Part shown: positions 41,071 through 49,941 of the stretch, in pieces
Layout of the letters: every line of letters begins with the position of its first letter
How positions within the stretch are numbered: the first letter of the stretch is position 1
DNA from: Actinomadura madurae
Lineage (GTDB): Bacteria; Actinomycetota; Actinomycetes; Streptosporangiales; Streptosporangiaceae
Length of the DNA: 64,000 nt
Reading direction: 5' to 3'
NCBI RefSeq assembly: GCF_900115095.1
Contig: NZ_FOVH01000007.1
Coordinates: forward strand, 248,001-312,000
Notes under the pieces: model-generated
Databases searched by the model: none
Told to the model about the DNA's origin: nothing
What the model saw: the letters and a program-made list of their open reading frames with translations, nothing else
Position numbers and translations under genes: made by a program

Positions 41071-43296
41071 TCACGCGGTGTCCCGCCGCCGGTGACGAGC
41101 GGTGGCGACGGCGGCCTGACCAAGGCTGATGCCGCCGTCGTTGGGCGGGACGCGGTGATGGGTGAGGACGTCGAAACCCGCGCCGGCCAGGCCGGACACC
41201 GCGCGGTCCAGCAGGAGCATGTTCTGGAACACGCCGCCGGAGAGCGCCACCGTGGCGAGCCCCGTCGCCTCGCGGACGCGGGACGCGCCGTCCACGACGA
41301 GGGCCGCCACGCCGTTGTGGAAGCGCGCGGCGATCACCGGGACCGGAACTCCGGCGCCGAGGTCGGCCGCCACCGCGTCCAGCAGATCGCGGCCGCGCGC
41401 CACGAAGGACGACGTGCCACCGAGAGACGCCCTGTACGCACCGAATTCCGCCGGATCCGCGCGCTGTTCCAGCTCGATCGCGGCCTGCCCCTCGTAGGTG
41501 ACCCGGTCCCTGACGCCGAGAACGGCCGCGACCGCGTCGAACAGGCGGCCCATGCTGGAGGTGAGCGGAGCGTTGATCCCGCGCCGGGCCATCTCCGCGA
41601 CGGCGGGCCAGTCACGGCGGCGCGCCACCGGCAGCCCGTCCGGGACGCCGTAGGCGGCGGCCATGCGCCAGGGCTCGCGGATCGCGGCCGCGCCGCCGGG
41701 CATCGGAACCGGTTCCAGGTGCCCGGCGCGCTCGAAGCCGCGCAGGTCGGCGACCAGGAACTCGCCGCCCCAGAGCGTGCCGTCCGTCCCGTATCCGGTG
41801 CCGTCGAACGCCACGCCGATGACCGGGCCGTCCACGCCGTTGTCCGCGAGGCAGGACGCGATGTGGGCGTGGTGGTGCTGGACGGCGACCGGCGGCAGGT
41901 CCTGGTCGAGCGCGTACTTCGTCGACAGGTACTCGGGGTGCGGGTCGTGGGCGAGGAGTTCGGGCGTGATGTCGAAGAGGCGCCGGAAGTGGGCGATGCC
42001 CTCCTCGAACGCGCGGAGCGTCTCGTGGTTCTCCAGGTCGCCGATGTGGTGGGAGACGAACGCCCGGCCGCCCCGGGCCAGGCAGAACGTGTTCTTGAGC
42101 TCGGCCCCGCACGCCAGGACGGGCGGGCCGTCCCCGATGGGGATCGGCTCGGGCGCGTAGCCGCGGGACCGGCGCAGCGGCAGCGTCCGGCCGGCGAAGA
42201 CCCGCACCACCGAGTCGTCGGTGCGCGTGTGGATGGGGCGGTCGTGCCGGAGGAACCCGTCGGCGATGCCGCCGAGGCGTTCGAGGGCGTCGGCGTCGCG
42301 GTGCGCGATCGGCTCGTCCGAGACGTTCCCGCTGGTCAGCACCAACGGCTCGGTGACCAGGAGGTGGTGGAGCGGGGTGTAGGGCAGCATGAGGCCGAGA
42401 GACCGGTTCCCGGGCGCGACCGCGCCGGCGAGGTCCGCGTCAGGGCGGCGGCGCGCGAGCACGATCGGACGCCGCGGGCCGGTCAGCAGCGCCTCCTCGG
42501 CGTCGGACAGGACGCAGAGCGCCCGGGCCGCCGCCAGATCGGGGACCATGACGGCGAACGGCTTGTCCTCGCGGTGCTTGCGGGCGCGCAGCGCGCCGAC
42601 GGCGCCGCCGTCCGCCGCCCTCGCGGCGAGGTGGTAGCCGCCGAGGCCCTTGACCGCGAGGACGGCGCCGTCCGCGAGCATCGACCGCGCGGCCTCCAGC
42701 GGGTCGCCGGCGGCGGGGCGCACGGTGAGGGACGGTCCGCAGGACGGGCAGCACACCGGCTGGGCGTGGAACCGGCGGTCGGCCGGGTCCTCGTACTCGG
42801 CGGTGCACTCGCCGCACATCGCGAAGCCCGCCATGGTCGTGTTGCGCCGGTCGTAGGGGACGTCCCTGACGATCGTGAAGCGCGGCCCGCAGTTCGTGCA
42901 GTTGATGAAGGCGTAGCCGTGGCGCCGGTCGGCGGGGTCGCGCATCTCGCGCACGCAGTCGTCGCAGGTGGCGGAGTCCCAGGAGACCAGGGCGCGGCGC
43001 TCGCCCGACGCGTCACTGCCCACGATGACGAACCCGTCGCGGCCCGCCGCGGCCAGGTCGCGGACCGTGACGCGTTCGACGACGGCCAGCCGGGGCGGGC
43101 GCGCGCGCAGGCCGTCCAGGAACCGCCCGACCTCGTCGGGCGCGCCCTCGACCTCGATGAACACTCCGCCCGCGTCGTTGCCGACCAGCCCGGACAGGCC
43201 GAGGCCGGTGGCGAGGCCGTGCACGAACGGCCGGAACCCGACGCCCTGCACTACCCCTTCGACGCGGACCCCCACCCGGACGTCCACCCGGCACAT
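41071..43296 (-). CDS. hypF: Carbamoyltransferase HypF ([NiFe]-hydrogenase maturation)
   Basis: 741 residues, full length. Domain order is canonical: N-terminal acylphosphatase (VEGVVQGVGFRPFVHGLA), paired zinc-finger motifs (CDDC, CTNC, CGEC, CPSC), YrdC-like domain (GAVLAVKGLGGYHLAA; LRARKHREDKPFAVM) and Kae1-like carbamoyltransferase (VQHHHAHIASCLADN; ALSGGVFQN). HypF makes thiocarbamate on HypE for the CN ligands of [NiFe] hydrogenase. No hypABCDE or hydrogenase gene is in the window, so it is an orphan copy here or the rest lies elsewhere. Confidence 0.92.
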   Translation of the reverse strand: MCRVDVRVGVRVEGVVQGVGFRPFVHGLATGLGLSGLVGNDAGGVFIEVEGAPDEVGRFLDGLRARPPRLAVVERVTVRDLAAAGRDGFVIVGSDASGERRALVSWDSATCDDCVREMRDPADRRHGYAFINCTNCGPRFTIVRDVPYDRRNTTMAGFAMCGECTAEYEDPADRRFHAQPVCCPSCGPSLTVRPAAGDPLEAARSMLADGAVLAVKGLGGYHLAARAADGGAVGALRARKHREDKPFAVMVPDLAAARALCVLSDAEEALLTGPRRPIVLARRRPDADLAGAVAPGNRSLGLMLPYTPLHHLLVTEPLVLTSGNVSDEPIAHRDADALERLGGIADGFLRHDRPIHTRTDDSVVRVFAGRTLPLRRSRGYAPEPIPIGDGPPVLACGAELKNTFCLARGGRAFVSHHIGDLENHETLRAFEEGIAHFRRLFDITPELLAHDPHPEYLSTKYALDQDLPPVAVQHHHAHIASCLADNGVDGPVIGVAFDGTGYGTDGTLWGGEFLVADLRGFERAGHLEPVPMPGGAAAIREPWRMAAAYGVPDGLPVARRRDWPAVAEMARRGINAPLTSSMGRLFDAVAAVLGVRDRVTYEGQAAIELEQRADPAEFGAYRASLGGTSSFVARGRDLLDAVAADLGAGVPVPVIAARFHNGVAALVVDGASRVREATGLATVALSGGVFQNMLLLDRAVSGLAGAGFDVLTHHRVPPNDGGISLGQAAVATARHRRRDTA

Positions 43297-43359
43297 TCTG
43301 CCTGGTCGGCAGGTGCGCTCCCGGGACCCGCGGGGCGTGTCAGCGATCCCGCGCCGGGA

Positions 43360-43995
43360 TCACTCCGCCTCTCCGGTGTAGGCGCCGATGGTGCGGTCCG
43401 CGCAGGCGCGGGCGACCGCTTCGTCGGCGCCCGACTCGACGTGCGCCTCGCGCCAGGCCTCGCCGCTCTGCCGGGTGAACTCCTTGCCCTCGTCGGTCGT
43501 GGACCAGTCCGGCCCGACCTCTTCCGGGGCGTTCTTGCCGGTCGCCAGGTGCAGGGCGAGGCCGAGCAGCGCCATGTCCCAGCCGATGCCGACGGCGCCC
43601 GGCCCGAACTGGTCCCACATGCCGTCGTCGACGTGGGCGATGTGCTCCAGTTCGAAGCGCGACCGGCCGTCCTGCTCCGGGGTCAGCCGGACCTCGATCC
43701 AGGACGTCTGGCCGCCGTACTCCCAGGTCGCGGAGAAGCCCTTGGGCGGATCGCAGGTCTCGATGGTCCCGCTCGCGTTGCCCTCGATCTGGTAGCGGCC
43801 GCCGAGCCGGAGCTCACCCGAGATCGGCAGGAACCAGCGGGGAATCCGCTCGGGGTTGGTGACGGCGTCCCACAGGTCCTCGACGCCGGTGTCGTAGACC
43901 TGGCTGACCGTCGACGTCCGCGCGGTGCCGGCCTCCAGCACCCGCTCGCCGACCTTGCGCCGTACCGCGTTGATCTGCCCGGTGACTTCGATCAT
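43360..43995 (-). CDS. SRPBCC (AHA1-like) domain protein
   Basis: 211 residues from ATG 43995, with AGGGAG upstream. START-like fold of the activator-of-Hsp90 C-terminal type (VYDTGVEDLWDAVTNPERIPRWFLPISGELRLGGRY, then EVRLTPEQDGRSRFELEHIAH). The last 60 residues are an extension found in actinobacterial members. It is co-translated with an ArsR regulator (ATGA overlap 43992-43995), a very common pairing. A hydrophobic small-molecule ligand is likely, but which one is unknown. Confidence 0.85.
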   Translation of the reverse strand: MIEVTGQINAVRRKVGERVLEAGTARTSTVSQVYDTGVEDLWDAVTNPERIPRWFLPISGELRLGGRYQIEGNASGTIETCDPPKGFSATWEYGGQTSWIEVRLTPEQDGRSRFELEHIAHVDDGMWDQFGPGAVGIGWDMALLGLALHLATGKNAPEEVGPDWSTTDEGKEFTRQSGEAWREAHVESGADEAVARACADRTIGAYTGEAE

Positions 43996-44339
43996 GTCTC
44001 GCTCCCTGGGTCGTGTCGGCGTGCGCGCTTGCCCCGGGCGATCTCGGTCGCCAGGGCGTCGAGATGCGGCGTCCAGAACCGGCGGAAGCGGTCGAGCCAT
44101 TCGTCGACCTCCCGCAGCGGCGCGGAGTCGACGGTGTACAGCCGGCGCGTCCCCTCCGCCCGCACCACCGCGAACCCGCTGTCGCGCAGCACCTTCAGAT
44201 GCTGCGAGACCGCGGGCTGCGAGATTCCGAACTCCTCCCGGACGACCGCCGTCACCTCGCCGGACGACCGCTCGCCGTCGGCGAGCAGCTCCAGGATCCG
44301 GCGCCGCACCGGGTCGCCCAGTACATCGAACGCGTGCAC
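43992..44339 (-). CDS. ArsR family regulator
   Basis: 115 residues from GTG 44339. Winged helix MHAFDVLGDPVRRRILELLADG, with recognition region FGISQPAVSQHLKVLRDSGF. It lacks the metal-binding Cys residues of classical ArsR/SmtB sensors. It is first in a two-gene operon with the SRPBCC gene and probably regulates it. Confidence 0.86.
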   Translation of the reverse strand: MHAFDVLGDPVRRRILELLADGERSSGEVTAVVREEFGISQPAVSQHLKVLRDSGFAVVRAEGTRRLYTVDSAPLREVDEWLDRFRRFWTPHLDALATEIARGKRARRHDPGSET

Positions 44340-44387
44340 GAGCCCAAGGTACAGGCTTCGCTTATATAAGCCAAGGCTTAGGAAAGA

Positions 44388-44981
44388 TCAGCGTCCGGCG
44401 AGGAGCCGCTCGAAGGGAACGGGGTTCTCGTACGGATCGTCCTTGGCCGGGGCCGGACGCGCCTCCATCAGGGCGGCGAGCTCGGCGCCGGCGCGGGCGA
44501 CGCGGTCGGGCAGAGCCGTCTCGCCGCTCCCCCAGTCCTCGGACGCCGCGTACACGGCGGTCGGGACGACGCTGGTGCGCAGGTAGGCGAACAGCGGGCG
44601 CATGGCGTAGTCGATGGCCAGGGAGTGGCGGGCGGTGCCGCCGGTCGCGCCGAGCAGCACCGGCGTGCCTTCCAGGGCGTCCCGGTCGAGGACGTCGAAG
44701 AACGTCTTGAACAGGCCGGTGTAGGACGCGTTGAAGACGGGCGTGACGGCGATGAGGCCGTCCGCGCCCGTCACCGCTTCGACGGCGGCGCGGAACGTCC
44801 CCGACGGGAAGCCGGTCAGGGTGGCGTCGACCATGGCGTGCGCGTGGTCGCGCAGCTCGATGGTCTCGACGGCGGTGTCCGCGCGCAGGGCCTCGGTCGT
44901 CGCGGCGGCGAGGCGGTCTGCGAGCAGCCGGGTGGACGACGGCCGCCCGAGCCCGGCGGAGACGACGGCGAGCGTGGTCAC
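44388..44981 (-). CDS. NADPH-dependent FMN reductase (CE1759 type)
   Basis: 197 residues from GTG 44981, which overlaps the stop of the upstream oxidoreductase (GTGA). Flavodoxin-like fold with VVSAGLGRPSSTRLLADRL at the N-terminus and GLIAVTPVFNASYTGLFKTFFD in the middle. CE1758/CE1759 two-gene units pair a reductase that supplies FMNH2 with a luciferase-like monooxygenase. Exactly that pair is present here. Confidence 0.87.
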   Translation of the reverse strand: MTTLAVVSAGLGRPSSTRLLADRLAAATTEALRADTAVETIELRDHAHAMVDATLTGFPSGTFRAAVEAVTGADGLIAVTPVFNASYTGLFKTFFDVLDRDALEGTPVLLGATGGTARHSLAIDYAMRPLFAYLRTSVVPTAVYAASEDWGSGETALPDRVARAGAELAALMEARPAPAKDDPYENPVPFERLLAGR

Positions 44982-46057
44982 TTGACCCCCTCTGCGAGAC
45001 GGGACGTGTGGGTCGGGGCGGTCGCGGGGACGTGCGCCGGGCGCAGCGACTCGAACTCCTTGCGCAGGACGGGCACGACCTCCTCCCCCAGCATGTCGAT
45101 CTGCTCCAGGACCGTCTTCAGCGGCAGCCCGGCGTGGTCCATCAGGAACAGCTGGCGCTGGTAGTCGCCGAAGTGGTCGCGGAACGTCAGCGTCTTCTCG
45201 ATGACCTGCTGCGGGCTGCCGACCGTGAGGGGCGTCTCGGCGGTGAACTCCTCCAGCGACGGGCCGTGCCCGTAGACGGGGGCGTTGTCGAAGTACGGGC
45301 GGAACTCGCGGACGGCGTCCTGGGAGTTCCTGCGCATGAACACCTGCCCGCCGAGGCCGACGATCGCCTGGTCGGCGGAGCCGTGGCCGTAGTGCTCGAA
45401 CCGCTGCCGGTAGAAGCCGATGAGGCGCTGGAAGTGCTCCTTGGGCCAGAAGATGTGGTTGGCGAAGAAGCCGTCGCCGTAGTAGGCGGCCTGCTCGGCG
45501 ATCTCCGGGCTGCGGATCGACCCGTGCCAGACGAACGGCGGGACGCCGTCCAGCGGGCGCGGGGTCGAGGTGAACGACTGCAGCGGGGTGCGGAACTCGC
45601 CTTCCCAGTCGACGACGTCCTCGCGCCAGAGCCGGTGGAGCAGGTGGTAGTTCTCGATGGCCAGCCGGATGCCGTCGCGGATGTCCTTGCCGAACCACGG
45701 GTAGACGGGGCCGGTGTTGCCGCGTCCCATCATCAGGTCCACCCGGCCGCCGGCGAGGTGCTGGAGCATCGCGTAGTCCTCGGCGATCTTCACCGGGTCG
45801 TTGGTGGTGATCAGCGTGGTCGCGGTGGACAGGATCAGCCGCTCGGTGCGGGCCGCGATGTAGCCGAGCATCGTCGTCGGGGAGGACGGCACGAACGGCG
45901 GGTTGTGGTGCTCGCCGGTCGCGAAGACGTCCAGGCCCACCTCCTCGGCCTTGTCGGCGATCGCGACCATGGCCCTGATCCGCTCGGCCTCGGACGGCGT
46001 GCGCCCGGTGGTCGGGTCGGGCGTGACGTCGCCGACCGTGAAGATCCCGAACTGCAT
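44978..46057 (-). CDS. LLM-class flavin-dependent oxidoreductase (CE1758 type)
   Basis: 359 residues from ATG 46057 with CTGGAGGCC just upstream. Luciferase-like TIM barrel (QFGIFTVGDVT; EEVGLDVFATGEHHNPPF; YAMLQHLAGGRVDLMMGRG). It uses FMNH2 from its partner reductase to oxygenate an unknown substrate. A palindrome covering the promoter points to a small-molecule-responsive repressor, but none is adjacent. Confidence 0.88.
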   Translation of the reverse strand: MQFGIFTVGDVTPDPTTGRTPSEAERIRAMVAIADKAEEVGLDVFATGEHHNPPFVPSSPTTMLGYIAARTERLILSTATTLITTNDPVKIAEDYAMLQHLAGGRVDLMMGRGNTGPVYPWFGKDIRDGIRLAIENYHLLHRLWREDVVDWEGEFRTPLQSFTSTPRPLDGVPPFVWHGSIRSPEIAEQAAYYGDGFFANHIFWPKEHFQRLIGFYRQRFEHYGHGSADQAIVGLGGQVFMRRNSQDAVREFRPYFDNAPVYGHGPSLEEFTAETPLTVGSPQQVIEKTLTFRDHFGDYQRQLFLMDHAGLPLKTVLEQIDMLGEEVVPVLRKEFESLRPAHVPATAPTHTSRLAEGVK

Positions 46058-46073
46058 GCCCGGCCTCCAGATA

Positions 46074-46087
46074 GTAGAACGTTCAAC
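46074..46087. promoter_or_regulatory. Palindrome in the promoter of the LLM/FMN reductase operon
   Basis: GTAGAACGTTCAAC contains the perfect palindrome GAACGTTC with near-symmetric flanks, 17-30 bases upstream of the ATG. On the minus strand it overlaps a possible -35 (TTGAAC). MarR- or TetR-type operators often look like this. Confidence 0.4.
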
Positions 46088-46127
46088 CATCCTACAGAAC
46101 CCCGGAGCGCGGACCGGTATTCCTGCT

Positions 46128-47270
46128 CTAGGACGGGGCGGGGACGGCGGGGCGCGCCGGCAGGAAGAGCCGGCCGCTGACCGCGCCCTGGAGCGTCCGG
46201 ACCGCGGCGACCGCCCAGGCCGCGACGAGCAGCAGGTAGAGGAGCACGGCCAGCCCGGCCAGCGCGTCCAGGCCGGTGGCCTCGTACAGGCCGCAGGCGC
46301 CGGTGACGCACGTCCCGACCGGGAAGGTGAAGGCCCACCACGTCATCGCGAACGGCATCCCGCCGCGCAGGGCCCGCAGGTTCGCGGCGCCCGCGAGGAC
46401 CAGCCAGAGCATCGCGAAGCCCATCACGGGGGCGCCGTAGAGGACGGCGAACGCGCGCATGGCCGCCGCGTACCCGGGGACGGCGTCCGCCGCGCCCGCC
46501 GCGTCCGCGATCTGGACGGCGGCCGTCGTCGACTGCCCGAGCGGCCCGAGGACCAGGAAGAGCGCGGGGGTGAGGGTGACCGGCGACGGGCGGCCGCCGG
46601 CCAGCCGCGTCCAGATGCCCGGGAGCAGGACGAGCGTGGCGAGCAGGCTCGCGCCGAACATGGCGTGGCACCCGAACAGCAGCGTGGCGCGGGCCTGGCC
46701 CTCCGGCAGGTGCGGGACGAGCGCGGGCCCGAGCGCCGCGGCGACCATCGGCGCGACCACGGGCAGCAGCCAGGTCGGGTCCGCCGAGCCCGGTTCGAGG
46801 CGGTGCCGGGTGATCATGAGGTAGGGGACGCCGGCCGCGACGGCCACGGCATAGGCCGTGCCGAGGCTCCACAGGACGGCGTCCAGCGCGATCGCCGCAC
46901 CGTGCCCGATCACGGGCGGGCCGAGCACCAGCGTGCCGTAGCCGACGGCGAGCAGGGCCATCGGCGGGCAGCCGTAGAACACGGCGGTGGCGGGGTTGTC
47001 CAGGAGCTGGGACCGGGCCACGTCCGGGTGCCGGACGACATGGACGGCGCGCGCCGTCATCAGCGCCGCGAGCATCGCCAGCGAGAGCATCCACACGGCG
47101 ACGGCGAACGCGTGCAGGCCGGGGACGTCCACCGGCAGCGCGCGGGCGCCGGTCCCGACGATCGACGTTCCCATCACGGCCGCGTACCAGTTGGGCCCGA
47201 GATGGCGGAACGCCTCGGCGGGACGGTCGAGCGCGCCCAGCGGCGCGCCGTGGAGGGTCGGGAGGCTCAT
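46128..47270 (-). CDS. TDT family transporter (TehA/SLAC1-like)
   Basis: 380 residues with about ten transmembrane helices in a TehA/Mae1 pattern (GPNWYAAVMGTSIVGTGARAL; FGCHAMFGASLLATLVLLPG; PFAMTWWAFTFPVGTC). Members transport tellurite, malate or sulfite, or act as anion channels. The divergent LysR gene shares a palindrome in the 94-base gap and probably controls it. Confidence 0.85.
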   Translation of the reverse strand: MSLPTLHGAPLGALDRPAEAFRHLGPNWYAAVMGTSIVGTGARALPVDVPGLHAFAVAVWMLSLAMLAALMTARAVHVVRHPDVARSQLLDNPATAVFYGCPPMALLAVGYGTLVLGPPVIGHGAAIALDAVLWSLGTAYAVAVAAGVPYLMITRHRLEPGSADPTWLLPVVAPMVAAALGPALVPHLPEGQARATLLFGCHAMFGASLLATLVLLPGIWTRLAGGRPSPVTLTPALFLVLGPLGQSTTAAVQIADAAGAADAVPGYAAAMRAFAVLYGAPVMGFAMLWLVLAGAANLRALRGGMPFAMTWWAFTFPVGTCVTGACGLYEATGLDALAGLAVLLYLLLVAAWAVAAVRTLQGAVSGRLFLPARPAVPAPS

Positions 47271-47327
47271 GCCCTCCAGCGTCCGCCGCCGGCGGTCGCG
47301 GCAGTAGACGCCACGGCCCTATGGGCT

Positions 47328-47344
47328 CATAAGGCGGCCTTATG
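47328..47344. promoter_or_regulatory. Inverted repeat between TDT transporter and LysR
   Basis: CATAAGG-CGG-CCTTATG is a perfect 7+3+7 inverted repeat 20 bases before the lysR start. Partially related CCTATGGG lies at 47318-47325. It has the T-N11-A symmetry expected of LysR sites. Confidence 0.55.
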
Positions 47345-47364
47345 GGTCACGTAGGATCGGGGGC

Positions 47365-48273
47365 ATGGCCGTGTCGCATCGCGTCCCCGACCTGGGCGCC
47401 CTCGAACTGCTGCTCGCCGTCGTCCGGCTGGGCAGCGTGGGGCGGGCGGCGGCCGAGCTCGGCGTCACCCAGCCCGCCGCCAGCGCCCGCATCCGCTCGA
47501 TGGAGCGGCAGGCCGGCGTGGCCCTGCTCGAACGGTCGCCGCGCGGCTCGCGGCCCACGGAGGCGGGCGCTCTGGTCGCAGAGTGGGCCCGGCAGGTCAT
47601 CGCGGCGGCGGAGGCGCTCGACGCGGGCCTCGGCGCGCTGCGCGAGCGCCGGGACGGGCGGCTGCGCGTCGTGGCGAGCCTGACCGTCGCCGAGTACCTG
47701 ATGCCCGGCTGGCTGGTGACGCTCAAGACCGTCCGGCCGGGCGTCGCGGTGACGCTGCGGACGGCGAACTCGACCGTGGTCGCCGAGGAGGTCCGCGGCG
47801 GCGACGCCGACCTCGGGTTCGTGGAGGGCGCCCGGACGCCGGCGGGCCTGAGCGGCACCATCGTCGCGACCGACCGGCTCGTCGTCGTGGTCGGCGCGGG
47901 CCACGCCTGGGCGCGGCGGCGGTCCGGGGTGACCGCGGCCGAGCTGGCGGTCACGCCCCTCGTCCTGCGCGAGCAGGGCTCGGGGACGCGCGAGATCCTC
48001 GACCGGGCGCTCGCCTCGCACGGCGGGACGGCGCCCCCGCTGCTGCAACTGGCGTCCACCACCGCGCTCAAGGCGGCGGCCGTCTCGGGCGCGGGCCCGG
48101 TCGTGGTGAGCGACCTGGCCGTCGCCGACGAGCTGGCCGCGGGACGGCTGATCAGGGTCCCCGTCCCCGAGCTGGACCTCTCCCGGCCGCTGCGCGCGGT
48201 GTGGCCGGCCGGGCAGCGTCCCGCCGGCCCCGCCCGCGACCTGCTGGGCCTGACCCGCGCGGCGCGCGGCTAG
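47365..48273 (+). CDS. LysR family regulator
   Basis: 302 residues. The N-terminal HTH is LLAVVRLGSVGRAAAELGVT followed by QPAASARIRSMERQAGVALLER, and the C-terminal part is a periplasmic-binding-like co-inducer domain (LRVVASLTVAEYLMPGWL; DADLGFVEG). It is divergent from the TDT transporter gene. Its 3' end overlaps the convergent YceI gene by four bases. Confidence 0.88.
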   Translation: MAVSHRVPDLGALELLLAVVRLGSVGRAAAELGVTQPAASARIRSMERQAGVALLERSPRGSRPTEAGALVAEWARQVIAAAEALDAGLGALRERRDGRLRVVASLTVAEYLMPGWLVTLKTVRPGVAVTLRTANSTVVAEEVRGGDADLGFVEGARTPAGLSGTIVATDRLVVVVGAGHAWARRRSGVTAAELAVTPLVLREQGSGTREILDRALASHGGTAPPLLQLASTTALKAAAVSGAGPVVVSDLAVADELAAGRLIRVPVPELDLSRPLRAVWPAGQRPAGPARDLLGLTRAARG

Positions 48274-48872
48274 GCCGGGGCCTCGGCGGCGCCGGTGCCG
48301 GCGTCGGCCGTGGCCAGCACCGCCTGGATCTCCAGCGCGATCGCGACCTCGTCGCCGAGCATGACCCGGTCGCCCTGCAGCGGGACGTTGAACTCGATGC
48401 CGAAGGCGCGGCGGCTGATGGCCGCGGTCGCGGTGAAGCCGGCGCGGAGGCCGCCCCACGGGTCGGTGCTCACTCCGTGGAACTCGGTCAGCAGCCGGAC
48501 GGGCCGGGTCACGTCCCTGATCGTCAGGTCGCCGTCCAGGTGGTAGCGGGGGCTGCGGGCGCGGCGGCCGACGGTGGCACGTTCCACTCCGGTGCCGGCG
48601 AACATCATCACCGGGTGCCGCCGGACGTCCAGGAAGTCGGCGGAGCGGATGTGCTCGTCCCGTTCGGCGCTGCGGGTGTCGATGGAGCCCATCCGGATCT
48701 CCGCGCGCGCGGCGGACTCCAGCGGATCGTCCGCGACCACGACCTCGCCCCCGAAGTCGGGGAACGACCCGCGCACCGTGGTCATCAGGTGCCGGATCGC
48801 GAAGGTGATCTCGGAGTGCACCGGGTCGATGGTCCAGCGTCCGGGTCTGAGGTCGGACACCTCGGCCCCCAT
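48270..48872 (-). CDS. YceI family lipocalin-like protein
   Basis: 200 residues from ATG 48872, without a signal peptide. YceI pattern: GRWTIDPVHSEITFAIRHLMTTVRG at the N-terminus, DEHIRSADFLDVRRHPVM in the middle and the closing GDRVMLGDEVAIALEIQA. YceI proteins bind isoprenoid-like lipids in a beta-barrel. No biosynthetic partner is seen here. Confidence 0.88.
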   Translation of the reverse strand: MGAEVSDLRPGRWTIDPVHSEITFAIRHLMTTVRGSFPDFGGEVVVADDPLESAARAEIRMGSIDTRSAERDEHIRSADFLDVRRHPVMMFAGTGVERATVGRRARSPRYHLDGDLTIRDVTRPVRLLTEFHGVSTDPWGGLRAGFTATAAISRRAFGIEFNVPLQGDRVMLGDEVAIALEIQAVLATADAGTGAAEAPA

Positions 48873-48962
48873 GAAAATCCCCCCAAACTTACGACAATCA
48901 GGAAAAACTACCGCAAACCGCCGCTGGTCTGTGACGGCCCTCCGGGGGGAATGCTCAGGAGC

Positions 48963-49766
48963 ATGATCGGTGAACACGTGCTCGCGGGCTACGTCCCGGA
49001 CGCGGGCGGCAGGGAGGCGCTCGACCTCGCGCGCGGGATCGTCGCGCTGACCGGCGGCCGGCTCAGCGTGGCGACCGTCGCCCCGCCGGACCTGCCGGCC
49101 GCGGCCGGGGAGGCGCGCGCGGTCCTCGACCAGGTGCCGGAGGCGCTGGACGGGTGGCCCGCGGACCTGCACGTCCAGGAGGGGCGCAGCGTCGGCCGCG
49201 GCCTCACCGTGCTCGCCAGCCGGATCGGCGCCGACCTGATCGTCGTCGGCTCCCCCGAGGGCGGCGCCCGCGGCCGCATCGGCGTCGGCGCCGCCGCCGA
49301 CCACCTGCTGCACTCGGCGACCGAGGCCGTGATGCTCGCCCCGTCCGGCTACGTCCCGCCGGACGATCTGGGCCGCATCACGGTCATGTACGTCCGGCGC
49401 CCCCAGTGCGAGGAGGCGGTCATCCGCGCCGCCCAGGCCGCCGAGCGGCTGGAGGTCCCGCTCCGGCTGGTCACGCTGGCCATCGGCGAGGTGAACGCCG
49501 AGCGGCTCCGCGACGACCTCGCCCTCGCCATCCGCCTCGCCGTGGACTCGGCCGACCTGCCGCCCGAGGAGGTCTCCGCCGAGCTCGCCGAGGGGGACGA
49601 CGTCGCCGACGCCCTGGACGACGTGGACTGGCCCGACGGCGAGCTGCTCGTCTGCGCGTCCAGCGAGGACGCGGCCGCGCACCGGGTCTTCGTGGGCGAG
49701 ATCGCGCTCAAGGTCCTGCGCGCCACCCCCTGTCCGGTCACCGTCCTCCCGCGTGGCTACTACTGA
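48963..49766 (+). CDS. Tandem universal-stress-protein-like protein
   Basis: 267 residues; ATG 48963 is chosen, but ATG 48951 and GTG 48978 are possible because ribosome binding sites are poorly spaced. Two Usp-like halves: the first ends in LIVVGSPEGGARGRIGVGAA, close to the ATP-binding G-x2-G-x9-G pattern. The second (ITVMYVRRPQCEEAVIRAA to TPCPVTVLPRG) has lost most glycines. ATP binding is likely only in the first half. A stress or dormancy role is a family generality. Confidence 0.7.
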   Translation: MIGEHVLAGYVPDAGGREALDLARGIVALTGGRLSVATVAPPDLPAAAGEARAVLDQVPEALDGWPADLHVQEGRSVGRGLTVLASRIGADLIVVGSPEGGARGRIGVGAAADHLLHSATEAVMLAPSGYVPPDDLGRITVMYVRRPQCEEAVIRAAQAAERLEVPLRLVTLAIGEVNAERLRDDLALAIRLAVDSADLPPEEVSAELAEGDDVADALDDVDWPDGELLVCASSEDAAAHRVFVGEIALKVLRATPCPVTVLPRGYY

Positions 49767-49798
49767 GTAGTCCCTTTTGACCGGTTGTCGGGAACGGC

Positions 49799-49828
49799 TT
49801 GCCGCCCCCCGTTTACCTCGGCTACATT
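49799..49828 (+). promoter_or_regulatory. Candidate promoter of the CHAP hydrolase gene
   Basis: TTGCCG (49799-49804), 18-base spacer, TACATT (49823-49828), about 115 bases upstream of the start. The match to the sigma-70-type consensus is moderate. Confidence 0.35.
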
Positions 49829-49941
49829 CCGTCGAGATCGGAACGTGACCTTGGACCCCCCGGGCCGGGGGCCGCGGCGCGTTCCGTCCCCCCGGTCGGG
49901 CGCCACCCTGCCCGGACGAGCGAGGTGCGGCAGGGAGCGAC

